From contig JAADJZ010000019.1 in NCBI GenBank assembly GCA_011032825.1, positions 310,001 to 374,000 on the forward strand: DNA of 64,000 nt. Direction: 5' to 3'. The notes below the pieces were generated by a model, which did no database searches, had not been told where the DNA came from, and worked only from the letters and a program-made list of their open reading frames with translations. How positions within the stretch are numbered: the first letter of the stretch is position 1; the number at the start of each line of letters is the position of its first letter. Of this stretch, positions 1-16,721 are shown one piece after another. The position numbers were made by a program, and so were the translations under genes. Source of the stretch: Massariosphaeria phaeospora (Eukaryota; Ascomycota; Dothideomycetes; Pleosporales).

Positions 1-952
1 GAGATAGCCGCCGGGTCCGCTGAGGATATCAGGTCGCGTTTTCTCGTACAGCGTATGGGCAGCCACCGTGATGGGCGTGCACCGAGCAGTTGGCTCGGAG
101 GGCGAAATATCGAACGTCCCGTCGGCGTATAGACATACGCTAGCACCATGACTCTTGGGCGTTGCACACTGTCCACCACACTCCATGAGTTTTCCAAAGT
201 GCGTCAAGGCTCCCCACATCTTTTGACTCTCTGGCAAAGCAGTGTCCTTGCCTTCCAATTGCTTTCTTCTCGCAAAGGCAGCGAAGGCCACGTAAGGAGA
301 TGGGTCGTAGGCTCGACCGCCGACAATAACGTTGAAATCTGGGTTCGCCTTCATAGCATCTATGAACGGCTCCGGCCCCATCTGAGCCACGATCCGGGGC
401 GCGAGGGCGATATCGTCCTCCGTCAAGGCTGGTACCGGCTTTCCACAACCACTGATGGCGCCGGCACGAAGACGTTCCAGGACAAGCGACTTGTCGATTC
501 CGGAGAAGAGGGCGATCGTCTTCAACTTGTAGTGTCTGTCTTCCAGTCAGCACAACGCATACCACATCAAGGGGTCGTTCATACTCATTCCCCTCCATCG
601 CAGCAATCTCTTCGATGACGCCCACCAACTCCCTCACATGCTCATCACTTCCGTCACCGCCCGCCGAGCTGAAGAGCAACGGCACACCGAAGCGGACGGC
701 CAGCCGCAACAGCTTTGTAAGATCTTTGACATATGAAGATCGCGGCAAACTCATCTTTCCCAAAGCCAGTTTCTCCGGCCCACTGTCAGTCGAGCCGGAA
801 TCGAGGATGATGGCGGTAGGCGCGCCGTTCGGTAGGAGTCTCTCCAGGGCGTCGGCCGTCTGCTCCTCTTTAAGCCCATAGCCAAGCATACCAACGGGCG
901 TGACGATATTGCACACGGGTTCCAGGTCATCGTGAGGCTGGCTTTTAGTCAT
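1..952 (-). CDS. AtuA/DUF1446-type protein, C-terminus cut by window edge
   Basis: The protein opens with a segment containing 'TPVGMLGYGL', 'DSGSTDSGPEKLALG' and 'SSAGGDGSDEH'. After one intron it continues with 'GGRAYDPSPYVAFAAFARRK' and 'ECGGQCATPKSHGA'. This order is that of the fungal and bacterial family related to acyclic terpene utilisation protein AtuA (DUF1446), often annotated loosely as a CaiB/BaiF-associated enzyme. The reaction is not established. The intron I infer is 526..562, GTATGC...CAAG, phase 0 and only 37 bp, which is short even for fungi. It restores the frame that is otherwise lost after 'PLDV'. I chose the ATG at 952 because the conserved domain begins about 17 residues later; an upstream in-frame ATG at 982 is possible. 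The gene runs off the left edge in a 'DILSGPGGY' segment, so the C-terminal part is missing from view. Confidence 0.7.
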
Positions 953-2671
953 AGTGATCTCAGGCAGGAGACTGTGGACCATGGTAATTGAAAACCTGCC
1001 GAAAGAGGGACGCCGTTGTCTGCTGGGAAGCTGGTAGTACTGAATATGTGGCACAGGACGATCGATTCGAAGACGGTGTTAATAGCAGCGATATTCAGAT
1101 ACTATACCGAGGTCCCTCAACCACAGTCCGAAGCGTCCCCACCGTCTTATACGTCCTCGCACCAGGCACCCTCGCCCAGAACCCCCGGCCCTCGGTCCCC
1201 ATACCTTCGCATCGCTGAATCCGGGCGTAGTTCTCGCAGAGGCGTCAATTCTGTTTTATCCGGCGGCCGTCTTGCCTGACTCCGCACCTAGATTTTTAAA
1301 ACTCCACCGTGTCCGACGGAGTGCGAGCCCACTGTCGGTAGATCCGTCGCTAAAGCGATGTGCGGCGCGGCACGCGAGCTTCGCTGCCTGCGCCGAGCGA
1401 GTCTCGCGGCGAGATGCGAGGATCGCGTTGAGGTCTAGGCCTGGTGCGCACCCCGGTTTTGACTGGTCGACTCGCTCTTTTAGGGTATTTTCGCGAATGG
1501 CGGGGTCGCGATTGTCGCGATGCGGTTATTGGGGGTCGTCGGGTGGTTTGATTTGTTTTAGGGCTGGGTGGTGTTTGGACTGTGGAGCCGAAGTTCGCGG
1601 TGGAGGTCTCGGACGAAAAAACGACATATTCCCAGTCAACGCATCATGCTCTCTTTAACAAAAAACAAGCATCGGCCGGACTATGTGACGAAACGGCTTT
1701 TGCGAGAGTAATATGGACTTGTTTGAAAGTTTACGGCTACCTATCAGACACAGTCTGTTAACGTTCAGGACAGGACCTACAGAGGACCTACAACACACAC
1801 TACCAAACTCAAAGCCCATGTACTATTGCACTGAGTTGAGTTAACTTGTAGAATTGTGCATGTTCCTACCTACTTATCACCCAGATTGACCACCAACCCG
1901 GCCTTGAAATACCAGGTCTATAGTAGACAGGTTCCACTCCCTACCATCCCAGTCCCACGCCCTCACAATTACTACCACTTGCACCGTCCGTCTCCAGCCG
2001 CAAAACAGTCAAGTCAAGTCCATCCAACTCCAAATCCAAATTCTCAATTATCCTCACTCCCGTTCGGCTCGAATCCGATTCCAACGCCCAAGTCCAATTC
2101 CATGATACATCTATTCTCCTCCTGTAGTTCTCCAAATGTAAACGTACCTACAACACAAATTTCGCCTTTTTCAAGTATAATCTCGCTCTCTCTATCCTGT
2201 GTTATGGCACAAATCCCTGCCTCTAATAAGTACCATCCTTAACAAGTCATTTCTCCCGTGTCTTACTCCCGGATGCAACGTGCCCTAGCTACATGATGCC
2301 AAATCCCCACGTCCATGTCCGATGTCCGGTCCGGGCAGTAGGTAAGCATGGCAGGTACCTTGGATGCGGTGGGTGGTAAGAGCGCGTGGTCCAGGTATAG
2401 TTCGTATAATAAATATAGAAATATATACAGATGTGTAAATATAGAATAGGGCATCTAATCAGGGAAACCTACGACTTTTCCAAGATTGGAAACTATCCGC
2501 TCCCTCTCCCAAACCCTTGAACAAGCACGTACTTCTCACACGCTATATTACCCAAGTAAGCAAACCCAACACAGTCACCTTACCTAGCTACCCCAAAGTC
2601 CATACCCTCCGTTCCTCCTACCCTATCCGTCCCCCCCTCGTCTCCCACCCCCTGGCAAACCAAACATCAAC
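953..2671. other. intergenic, no supported gene
   Basis: About 1.7 kb lie between the 5' end of the AtuA-like gene and the 3' end of the next gene. It contains short open frames only, a GC-rich patch near 1340-1460 and long C/T-rich, low-complexity sequence from about 1850 to 2660. I see no splice-linked coding series, tRNA or transposon ends. Confidence 0.5.
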
Positions 2672-5055
2672 TCAGATCATCGGCACCCTTGCATTACTCC
2701 CCCTCGCCGTAAACACCTGGCTCGTATCCGGCCCAACCATCAAAAACGCAACGAAGAACAGCGCCCGGAGCTTCAGCATGGTCGCCAAGCGGCCGTACTC
2801 GCGCGCTGCAGCTGCAGGATCCATGTGCGCGTAGAAGTCACAGTTGTCTGTAAGTGCTTCGCTGAGGTCCCAGGGCTGGAAGGGCGGTTGGGAGGAGGTG
2901 GTTTGTGAGGGGACGGGCATGGGCACGGGCATGTCGTGGGCTTTGACTTTGACTTTGGCGGGGAACTGGTCGAAGGAGTCGCTGGGGATGGGGCCGGTGC
3001 CTTCGTCGAAGTGTGGGGTAGGCTCGGGGTCGGGATTGTCGTGTGCTCCGGGACTCGGGGCCTGGGCCACTGTAGCAGGTGCAGGTGTCTGCTTCCTCTC
3101 TAGTACGCACAAGTCAGCAGCGTGAATCGCTCCAAAAGCCGACGGACGACGCCTACGCGGATGGAACCCATGCTTCGCATCGTCAACATGGTAGCTCTCG
3201 CACAGCGCCACCACGATACTCTTCGCCTCGTCAATGGCATCATCTCCGGACTGCAATCGAACATGTGAGGTTTCTGAACCTTGCCACCCGACACAGTTGA
3301 CCAGTTCGTTGTTCCTCTTGATCTGGAGCCGAATCGCAAGGTCCAGCATGCGTACCTGAGACCAGAGCATCCTCGACGGGCTTGATTTCCACGAGTCCGA
3401 TATGTCGTCTTGTTCCCAAACCTCTATGGCCCATGTGCACGGCTCGAAGTCTTGTAACAAGGTCAGCATCCAGGGGTGCACCGGCGCTCTTACCTTCGGC
3501 AACGTGAAAGGCCCAATTCGGCTGACTTTGGAGTGCAGACGCTCCTTGTAGAACTCCTCTCCCATGGCAAAGTTGGGAAAGACGCCCGTGAGCCAAGAGA
3601 GGCCTTCGCTTTCGCCTGCACTCCGGACACCTGGCCCGGGCTGGATGTTGTCAGAGGCCCAGAAGTTAGATGCCATGATCGGGTAGATGACCTTGTCAGA
3701 TTCTTGCAGCGCTTCCTGGTCTTTGATGAGCTGGCGCGCGAGGAGCTGACAACAAGGCACGATCTTGGCTAAGCATGAACTGACAGGAAACCCGCAAAAG
3801 GTATACGGAAGCACAGCTGACGCAGAAAGCGCTATGATGGTTGGAATTTTTCGCCCGAAAGAGCGTTGCCAGTTGGCAAAGGCTTGAGACTCGAGTAGCG
3901 ACGGACGAAATCCATGGTTCAACTTCCACTCCGACTCAAATTGATCCGCCTCTAAAACAAATGTTGGGTGCGAAGATCGGGTCGGCCATGACTGGAAGAC
4001 GTTTCTCCTCCACGCACTTTTCTGACCTCTTGCCTGGATAGCTTCACAGAGATGTTTGAAACTCCTATTTTCGCCGAATCTGAAGCGATTTTGAACCAGT
4101 AGACACCCTTCCACCATATGTATGGCGAGTTCAACCTGCCGTCGAGAATCCTTCCATGGTTGCGTATGATGATCAGCGGTGTGAATATCCCCTTCAAATC
4201 GCACGGCTTTTCCAAAAGTAGGGATATCTTCGGTGGTAATAATGCAGGTAGGCCCAATCGCCCGAAAGTGACGGTTCATAACGTCCAGCTCCACTGTGGT
4301 GCACCCGAAGATCAAAGCCAAGTGTCCAATGTCGACGAGCCGGATTCTTTGAATAGGGACGTCGATCCCAGATGGGATAGTATCGGCATCGAAGTTGTTC
4401 AGCACCAGGCTAGACGTATCCGAAATCCGCAGTCCCTGAAGCATTTGCGCCCAGGTAGCTCGAGGCATATCAACGAACAGTGGGTGCCTGAGCGACCACC
4501 ACCAATATTGGATGCGATGGGCAATCTTCAGCGCGGATACGCTGACCAAGGACACTTTGTCGGGTTTCAGAAAATTCTGGATGTGGTCGACATGCGCTAG
4601 AACTGAATTTCCGTCTCTGCAGCTGCGGCTCAGTTGTTTGTCTGAGGAGTGCAAGTGTGATCTTACGTGACGTATTTGGATGGTATGTGATCGAAACGGC
4701 CAACGTTCACCCACCGCCATAAACCACGCTTGACTTCTGAACGGAACAAGCCACTCGCTTTGATCCCCCCATTCGCCGATTGCCGCGCAGCTTCCAAAAG
4801 GTTGTCAATCCGGAAATCGATCTGCGGATAGAGAATCTTGACTCTCCGAAACCCAGCTCTCCAAGCTCGATTCCGCGCTGTCAACCCAATAGCCGCAGAG
4901 TTGGTCTTCCACAGAGCATTGCCGGACATTAGGTTCCCAAGGAATAGCTGGAGGTAGGCTATTACAAAAGCAGCGATGGAGATGCCTACAGCGGCTGAGG
5001 AGAGTCTATTCGCCATCAAAGCCGCTTGGTTTTCTATCTCGTCATTAGGCGGCAT
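2672..5055 (-). CDS. fungal membrane-associated protein of unknown function
   Basis: Two exons (4667..5055 and 2672..4616) join across a 50-bp intron, GTAAGA...CTGCAG, phase 2, to give about 777 residues. I do not recognise a named domain. What can be seen is a hydrophobic helix at about residues 20-41 ('VGISIAAFVIAYLQLFLGNL'), then the segment 'ALWKTNSAAIGLTARNRAW'. A long globular region rich in Trp and His follows, and then a second hydrophobic stretch ('IIALSASAVLPYTFCGFPVS'). After that come a Pro/Ser-rich linker and a hydrophobic C-terminal segment ('LRALFFVAFLMVGP'). The long uninterrupted second exon and the clean intron argue for a real gene. The last 30 codons could be altered by an unseen 3' intron. 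The layout resembles the many lineage-specific fungal membrane proteins near heterokaryon-incompatibility loci, but no function should be inferred. Confidence 0.7.
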
Positions 5056-5621
5056 GGCTTTTGAAGATGGTAAACATGTAGTGTTATTACATTGGGAGAA
5101 TAGACAGCAGATTGTAGCCTAGACACTTCGACTCAGCCTCGACGCTGCATAACAATGGGATTGCCAAGACATGTAGGAGCCGAATACGACGCGTTACAAG
5201 TCGCGGATGCAGAGCAATAAGACAAAGAACAGCCATCAAAATGCAAAATTCTGCTTGAGATCATGAAGACGGGTAAGCCAGTACTGCTGTGGGGGATAAC
5301 GATGATCCTCCTCATGACGTCATCAATGTCCCACTTAAGCATAAGTAGACGATATACAGTTATCGTATGTATAAGCTTTACAATAACTCCGCAGAAAGGG
5401 TCTTCCCAAGTATAACTGCAGGCTGTTTTGTTAGCCACACTTGGTTGTATGTGTATATACGATTTCCGCACATGTACGGCATGTCAAACATGACCAGTGT
5501 AAGTGATAGTACTACAAAACATTCTCGGAAACCTTTTGCATTTACACAGCTCGTGAATTCGGTACGCAAATGGGTATCATGTCTAACCTAACCTAACCTA
5601 TTCTGCCATTTCCCTTCGCAC
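5056..5621. other. intergenic, no supported gene
   Basis: A 566-bp AT-richer spacer. It contains the promoter side of the unknown membrane protein and the 3' flank of RAD14, with a short 'taacctaaccta' repeat at about 5585-5600 next to the RAD14 stop. I see nothing else. Confidence 0.5.
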
Positions 5622-6895
5622 CTAAAACTCCAATTCCTCAACCTCCATGCCACACTCCTCACACCTCTTCCTCGTCATGCCCGTCTCGCCATCCACCACG
5701 CTCCTCCCCCACTCATGCTCATGCCGATCGCCAAACCCGCGAATCCGGTCTCCAAACTCGCCCCCACCGTCCCCCAACCTCTGCCTCTTGTACGCCTCAA
5801 CCCGCGTCCGCTTCTTCAGGTCGTTCAGCTTAGTTCTGAACTTCTTTTCCTTGCGCTCCTTGGCGATTTTCTGCCGCTTCTCGTACTCGACGTCGAGCGC
5901 CTCGGGGGAGCCCCACTTGGCGGCGCTGAAGGCGTAGTGCTCGACTTGCAGGCGCAGGAACAGCTGCATGTTGTTCCAGTTCGTTTTGTGCGGGTTCGGG
6001 CGCTCGAGGTGAGGGAGTAGGTCGGGGTCTTTGAGTTCCGGGTCGGTGAGCAGGTAGTCTTCGCGCGCTTCGGTCTTGGTGAGCAGCGAGTATTTGTCGG
6101 GCAGCTTGTCTTTGCACGCGCCGCATACGCTGATGAAGAAGACGTCTTGCCACTTGTGATCGATTTCGAGCGAGTTACATTCGCGGCATTTGCCTTTGAC
6201 GTCGCGCTTGCCGTCGCCGTATTTGCCCTTAAACTCGACGCCGTCGGCTTCGGCGGCGGCCAGTAGGGCGTCGTCCTCTTCGTATTTGCCGTCCACGGCG
6301 TCGAGGATCGATATGCCCGGTTCGTAGGGGCCGAGCCGGTTTTCGCGCAGCTTGCGGCGGATGCGCTCGCGCTCCCATTCGGCGAGCGTCATGTTTTCGG
6401 GCTTCTCTTCTTCGCGCCCACGGCCAGACCGCATGGCACGGTTATGCGGGTCGTCGGTTGTGCTGAGGAAGCCGCCTTTGGTGTCCATCATCTTACTGAA
6501 GTCGTACTCGATGTATTCCGACCGTCCGAAGTTCTTTGCGGGCTGGATGAGATCGTTAGACGGGGGCTGTGTGAAGCCATTTTGATCGTGTTTTGCTGGA
6601 GATGCAGTCGCTGCGTTTCGCGAGTTGGCTGGCGTGTTCGACGAGTTTATGCTGGAGAAGGCGCGCTTTGTGCCTGCGACTGGGGGTGGAGCGGTGGGTT
6701 TGGCGGATTGAGCGGCTTGCGCAGCGGCTTTTGCTTTTAAGCGAGCTTCTTCCTAGAGTTGAGGTTAGAACCTTTTATATCGACGTTCAAGGGAGGTAGT
6801 ACCATTCGTCTGATCTGTTCAGGCGTCAGCGGATTGGGCGGCAGTTTCCCCGCCGAGCGGGTTGCCCGCGGTGGCGTCGAGGGCCTTTCGGACAT
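5622..6895 (-). CDS. RAD14: DNA damage recognition protein Rad14 (XPA homologue)
   Basis: Nucleotide-excision-repair scaffold that binds damaged DNA and positions TFIIH and the Rad1-Rad10 nuclease in the nucleus. Exons 6803..6895 and 5622..6752 join in phase 0 across a 50-bp intron (GTACTA...CTCTAG), giving 407 residues. The XPA zinc finger is plain: 'CRECNSLEIDH', then 'ISVCGACKDK', a C-x2-C pair separated by about 18 residues from a second C-x2-C. Downstream are the XPA C-terminal signature around 'DYLLTDPELKD' and 'LERPNPHKTNWNNMQLFLR', then a basic helix 'EKRQKIAKERKEKKFRTKL'. The extreme C-terminus ('RKRCEECGMEVEELEF') is a Cys pair motif seen in fungal Rad14. The start at 6895 gives 'MSERPSTPPRATRS', directly upstream of 'LTPEQIRRM'. 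It is divergent from peptidyl-tRNA hydrolase. Confidence 0.95.
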
Positions 6896-7415
6896 TGTTA
6901 ATATGTCGTGTAGATATGCGTGTAGGTTGGACTCCAGATTGGGGTAAAGCGGTTGGATAAAGCGGTAAGGCCTAGTAGGGAGGAAGGTGGTCGTGTGCCG
7001 TTGTCGAGACCGCGGAAGGTGCCTCGAGGGTTTGGATCTATGATGCACGCCAAGAAATCGTGGCCCTTCACGTTTCCGAGTTTCCGGTCGGTCGACGCCA
7101 CTTCTTCTCAATTTCGAAGCTGGAGAGAACTTTTGGATCTGGAGGAAGTGTTCTTCAGTGTCAACAGGTGCTCCATGCTGACCGGACTACCTACTTGTGC
7201 ACCGCCTTACCAATCCGCACCCTATGACTCTTTCATGTGGCTGTACCCTTAACAATGACTCCCCCGCGCATCTCGCAAAGAAGACTCACACCTCAACCAC
7301 ATTGTGAATCACAAACAAAGCTCTTTGCCAACTCCCATTCATAAGCAGCCATACCCGCTGAAATGCCTTCAAACAGAAAAGTCCGAGATTTAACTTCGGT
7401 GTATACTGGTAGAAT
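6896..7415. promoter_or_regulatory. shared upstream region of RAD14 (-) and PTH1 (+)
   Basis: A 520-bp divergent intergenic region containing the 5' flanks of both genes. Short open frames on both strands here do not continue through plausible introns. No specific factor site is called. Confidence 0.5.
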
Positions 7416-8357
7416 ATGTCGCCTACAAACACGGCTACACGCAAGCACGTGAACGGCCTCGCGTCGATCCCTGCTAGCGGCGCCGATCCCGATTCCGAAA
7501 TCCACGAAAGTTCAGAGAGCGATTACCAGCAAGCAATTGCCATCGCAGTGCCCTTGAGTCGCAAAGAAAAGCGGAAACAGAAGCAAAAGAGTACATCGCC
7601 AGCGCTACCCAGCCCATCTGGTTCCCCCGTCTGCTCCGCGCCTCCGCACAACCTCCCCGCCGCAAAACGCGCCTCAAACCCGACAATTCCCCCCTCCATC
7701 CCCCTCACCACCCCAATGCCCCCCGGCCTCCCCGCCCACCCCCTCCTCGTCTGCTCCATCGGCAACCCCGGCCCAACCTACGCCTCAACACTGCACTCCG
7801 CCGGCCACACCATCCTCACGCACATCGCCACCACAAAAGCCTACCAACCGTTCCGCAAAGGGCTCTCCGGCCTCGTCGCGCGCCCGGACAACACGACGTA
7901 CTCGCTCTCGCTGTTCGGCGGCTACCGCAAGACCCCCGGCGCGCCGCCCGCCGACGACAACTTCACCTTCTGGCAGAGCACCACGCTGATGAACGTCAGC
8001 GGCGCGGGCGTGAAGCGCGCGTGGACGGAATACGCGCGCGCGGTGAAGGCGCAGGGCGCGGAGGGCAGGCTGGTGGTTGTGCATGATGAGTTGGAGGCGG
8101 GGTTGGGGAAAGTGAGTGTTAAGGATGGGGGCGCGAGTGCGCGCGGGCATAATGGGTTGAAGAGCTGTCAGGCGAGCTTGGGCGGTGTCAAGTGGTGGCG
8201 GGTGGGGGTTGGGATTGGCAGGCCAGAGAGTAGGGAGCCGGACGTCGTGAGCCGCTATGTGTTGAGGAAGATGAATCGCGCTGAGCAGGTGGCTATGGAG
8301 AGGGCGGCGATGGGGGTTATGGACGCGTTGAGGCAGATCTCGGAGGGGAAGAGATAA
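7416..8357 (+). CDS. PTH1: peptidyl-tRNA hydrolase (Pth1 family)
   Basis: Hydrolyses the ester bond of peptidyl-tRNAs that drop off ribosomes, recycling tRNA; fungal Pth1 is usually mitochondrial or cytosolic. Single exon of 313 residues. The bacterial-type core starts near residue 110 with 'SIGNPGPTYASTLHSAGH', which carries the Asn of the substrate pocket and the catalytic His. Then come 'TLMNVSGAGV' (second conserved Asn), 'VVHDELEAGLGKVSVKDGG' (conserved Asp) and 'ARGHNGLKS' (third Asn). All residues expected for an active enzyme are present. The first ~105 residues are low complexity and basic ('SRKEKRKQKQK') and lie outside the family domain; they may be a targeting or disordered extension. 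ATG at 7416 is the first in frame. Confidence 0.92.
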   Translation: MSPTNTATRKHVNGLASIPASGADPDSEIHESSESDYQQAIAIAVPLSRKEKRKQKQKSTSPALPSPSGSPVCSAPPHNLPAAKRASNPTIPPSIPLTTPMPPGLPAHPLLVCSIGNPGPTYASTLHSAGHTILTHIATTKAYQPFRKGLSGLVARPDNTTYSLSLFGGYRKTPGAPPADDNFTFWQSTTLMNVSGAGVKRAWTEYARAVKAQGAEGRLVVVHDELEAGLGKVSVKDGGASARGHNGLKSCQASLGGVKWWRVGVGIGRPESREPDVVSRYVLRKMNRAEQVAMERAAMGVMDALRQISEGKR

Positions 8358-8850
8358 AAGGTGCATGGCACATCATGTCCTAGGTTTGAGCATAGCGTTG
8401 CATTTGCTGGCGTTTTTCTGACCAAGTATTTACATCGACAAGATAGTGATCTTGGTATCGTTTTGTCTGCCTTGGGCATTTCCAAGCACCTGTATAATCT
8501 ACTGTAGTATCATCCGATGCTTGAATACCTGAAGTAGTATAGATACTTCATGACCGAGCTCATCGTAACCGTGCAGAATCACCCAAAGTAACACTGCTAA
8601 CATCCCCGAAAGGAAGAATGAAAATAATTTCGAATATCCATAGGTAGGTATCATGCGCAATACTCCACAAACAATGCACACCTCAAACCCAATCCAGTCC
8701 CAGCTAATCATAGCCCCTTTGTAACCCACAAACCATAACCCCTTGATGACCCACATACTCCAATAAACCGTGCGAACAGCCGCGAACGCCAATTCGCATC
8801 TACGATATCCAGAGAGCAATAGACGGAGCATACCCAGAGACTCTAATCGC
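8358..8850. other. intergenic between convergent PTH1 and CUT12
   Basis: About 490 bp holding the 3' ends of both flanking genes. A hydrophobic minus-strand open frame (8499..8858) crosses it but overlaps the CUT12 stop and opens with GTG. I do not call it. Confidence 0.5.
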
Positions 8851-10798
8851 TCATCCACTCTTTGTCAATTTCCTCAGCTTTCTCTCTTCCAAACGCCTCT
8901 TCGCCTGTTCTTTCCGGTCGACCGCTAAATCGACCCTGTCCTTCTTGACTAGAGAGTTAGCATCTGCGTGATGCTGTGCAGTCTTGGACACGTCGAACAT
9001 GGGGTCAGCCGGAGCAGGTTGCCGAAGCGCGGCGTCGCTCGGCTTCACGTGATCGGCTTTGGCTTCTTTCACATCGTCCGTATCATGCGCTGGCTTTGCA
9101 CTCTTCTGTGTGTCTTGCGTAGCAAACTTGGAGTTCTCGACATTCGCAGCTTGGGAGACGGGCTTCTGAAGGGTGCGAGTGCGCGTCTTGGAAGCATCAG
9201 GCTTTGACGCAAGGGGCTCTGGCTTCGGTGCACGGTGAGTAGACTGCCGATCAGGACGAGAGGACTTTAGGGGTCTTCCATAAGAAGCTCCGGTAGAAAT
9301 CGGCATTGCCATTTTATCCATTTGGGGCAGGGGACTGTCGTCGTTATTGTAGCCCATCCAAGGATCTGGCGATGGCACTGGAAGCGGACTGGACGGGAAT
9401 GCAGTCACTGGGGATTTTGGAGGCAGGTTGTCTTTGTTGGGACTAGGTTTTCGCTCGCTCAAGTGAGGGTTTGAATGTGACTCTAAGGATGGGCCGGTGG
9501 TTAGAGTCGACTGGGCAGTATACTTCTGATGACGAGGCGCTCGGGGAGCAGTCCCTAGAATGGACGATCCTTGGGTGAATTCTGTGCGGAGGTTGGATAA
9601 TGCGGGGTTGGGGACTGGTAGGCGGGATGAGTCCAGAAGTGTCTGGCGACGCCTGTGACGGGACTTGGGTGGGGAATTCTCTTTGCCTGTTGGCGGCACA
9701 TACGCGGATTCGTCTATTTGAATGGCGTCATTGACATTCTCTCGGCCTGACTGAAGACGAGAGACATCTTTACTGGAGTCCTCGTGAATCTGGAACGCCT
9801 GCCCAGTGATTTGAACCTCGCACGAGGGGGCAACAGTTGACAACTCGAACGTCTGGATGCGATTTCTGAGTGCGGTAATCTCAACGCCAACAGCAATCTT
9901 CTCTGCCATTGCCTGTCGCAGACGTTCCTTGTAGTCGTTGTTCTGCTGCTCTAGGTCTCGTTCCCGCGACTTGAATCGCTTGCGTTCCTCTGCCAGCCGG
10001 GTAGTCAGTTCAGTCATTTCGTCATCCTTCTTCATAGCATAATTCTTAGCCAGCTGCTGTTTGGCAACAAGCTTCTTCATCTCTTTCTCGCTCCTTTCTG
10101 CGTAGGACTCATACTGCTCTTTCCAATATTTGCCAGATTCCGATCGCGGGGTACCCAGATCAATTGTAATGTCGCTGTCGTCTCTTGCTTTCGGTTTCTG
10201 TCCAGACTTGTTTTGTGTCGTGGTCCGCGCGTCGAGTAACGCGGCTGTGAGCTTACTGCGAGGCTTATTGTCACTGTCCGCGCCGAGCTTCAACTCTGTG
10301 CCGGGGGTCCAAGGACTGGGGAATTTTCCAGGACAGTCATTCGGCACACCACTCTTTCCCGGATTTGCACGCTTGCCTTCATTGTCAACAACCTGAGCAC
10401 CAAATGTCACCGTTTTCCGTCCTTTACCCGCTGTCCCCGGGGTCATAAGAATGCCACCTGGTTGTTTCGAGGGGGATAGCGGAGGCGCAGTCTCTTCCGG
10501 AGGAGGAAGCTCTGTTGTTTTTCCGTTCGCCATATCCAATTTGTTTGTTTTGTCTTGCTTTTTGCTGGGGTCCGTCTCATCAGGAGCAGGTGTGCCAAAG
10601 AGTACCTGCTTGAAGGCTTTTACGGCGAACTGGTGCGCTGGTGTCTCGGGAGGCTCGACAAAAGTTGTATCGTAGGCGCCATCTATACTATTAGCCTCGA
10701 GCACCTGGTGGGTTCAGGGCACATAGCATGCCACACTTACCTGGCTGCAGGTCTTCAATGACATTTGTGATGCGCGGGCCAGTTAGCCAGGAAAACAT
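8851..10798 (-). CDS. CUT12: spindle pole body protein Cut12
   Basis: Component of the fungal spindle pole body that promotes bipolar spindle formation and, in fission yeast, Plo1 activation. Exons 10741..10798 and 8851..10682 join across a 58-bp intron (GTAAGT...GTATAG, phase 1), giving 629 residues. The N-terminus 'MFSWLTGPRITNVIEDLQP' leads straight into 'FVEPPETPAHQF' and 'VLFGTPAP', the Pro-rich N-terminal signature of the family. A second conserved block is 'GILMTPGTAGKGRKTVTFG'. A strongly predicted coiled coil spans about residues 205-300 ('KYWKEQYESYAERSEKEMKK' onwards). The rest is disordered and Ser/Pro/Lys rich, ending in a basic helix. A nearer acceptor after 'CCACCAG' would bring a stop, so the GTATAG acceptor is preferred. 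Confidence 0.88.
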
Positions 10799-11348
10799 GG
10801 TGCTAATGTCCCAGTACGGCGTCTAGAGCTACCGGCACGGTGGGAGTGTCCGAGGTAGCCGGCGAACGATTGTGTGGACGAGAATCGGTGCAGTCGCGCC
10901 TTTGTTTGGCGGTTTGTTTACTCGCGAAAGAGGGCGGAGTAGTGGAAGCGTCGTCGGGTCGAGGTCCGTAGCGAGTGCAAGAGCTGACTCAATAACTTTG
11001 GGAATGTTACGTACGTTTTGCGTCATGCGCTCAAGGTTCGTCAGGCGAGGTTGAAGGCAGGCGCAAACGGCGAGTGTTGTGCGTCGGCCTTCAATTGCTC
11101 GAGGTATGCGGGCGTCTAGAAGGTCTAGTCTCAAAGCGGTTAGCCTGATGTCGCTTAGCCCGCCAGCTACTTTCATCGCGGGGCGGCGGCGAAGCTCGAC
11201 CGTGGTAACAACTCGATATCACCGTGAATCAAAAAGTTTTCCGAGTGAATACCATGTCTACCGTGTGAAATAGGCAGCAGCTTCGGCTGCGTGTCTCTAA
11301 CGCCAACTTATCCGGTTGATATGCCAGCCACCAACGACACAGCCCACC
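10799..11348. promoter_or_regulatory. shared upstream region of CUT12 (-) and GCN2 (+)
   Basis: A 550-bp divergent intergenic region. It contains a 115-codon ATG-initiated minus-strand open frame (10829..11176, starting 'MKVAGGLSDIRLT', Arg/Leu-rich). I cannot match it to a family. Its end lies 30 bp from the CUT12 ATG, so it is more likely chance or a leader frame than a gene. Confidence 0.45.
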
Positions 11349-16408
<5,060 letters not shown>

Positions 16409-16721
16409 TCGAATTGCGCAGGGGGAGGGTCAGGGGTGGTGATTTATGTAGGGGGGAGTTCGGGGAGTTCGATTATCAAAAGTCTTTGGTGCAGGCAGTG
16501 AACAGTGATTGTGGGGCGCTTCTCGTAGTAGGAACTCTCGATTTAGTATTTGCGTCTTATATGACTGGCTATATGACAACGCGGGAGAACGATAGACTAG
16601 CTTACTACGGAGTCGAGTTCGGGCCCTAGAGCAACTCAATGTACGTATCTCATACCCACGACACAGTCAGGAGATATAATCCTATTCCAACCACCGTCAA
16701 CAACCCACCCATGCACCCACC
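16409..16721. other. intergenic between convergent GCN2 and an unknown gene
   Basis: A 313-bp 3' flank shared by two convergent genes. I see no gene in it. Confidence 0.5.

Noticed and set aside
1272..1658. 128-codon plus-strand frame in the left intergenic region
   Set aside because: Opens without ATG, Arg/Ser/Ala-biased translation of GC-rich DNA with no family or splice support.
8499..8858. Hydrophobic 119-codon minus-strand frame between PTH1 and CUT12
   Set aside because: It opens with GTG, overlaps the CUT12 stop codon, lies in a convergent 3' region and matches no family.
10829..11176. ATG-initiated 115-codon minus-strand frame between CUT12 and GCN2
   Set aside because: Arg/Leu/Pro composition looks like chance translation of GC-rich promoter DNA. 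It ends 30 bp before the CUT12 start with room for neither terminator nor promoter.
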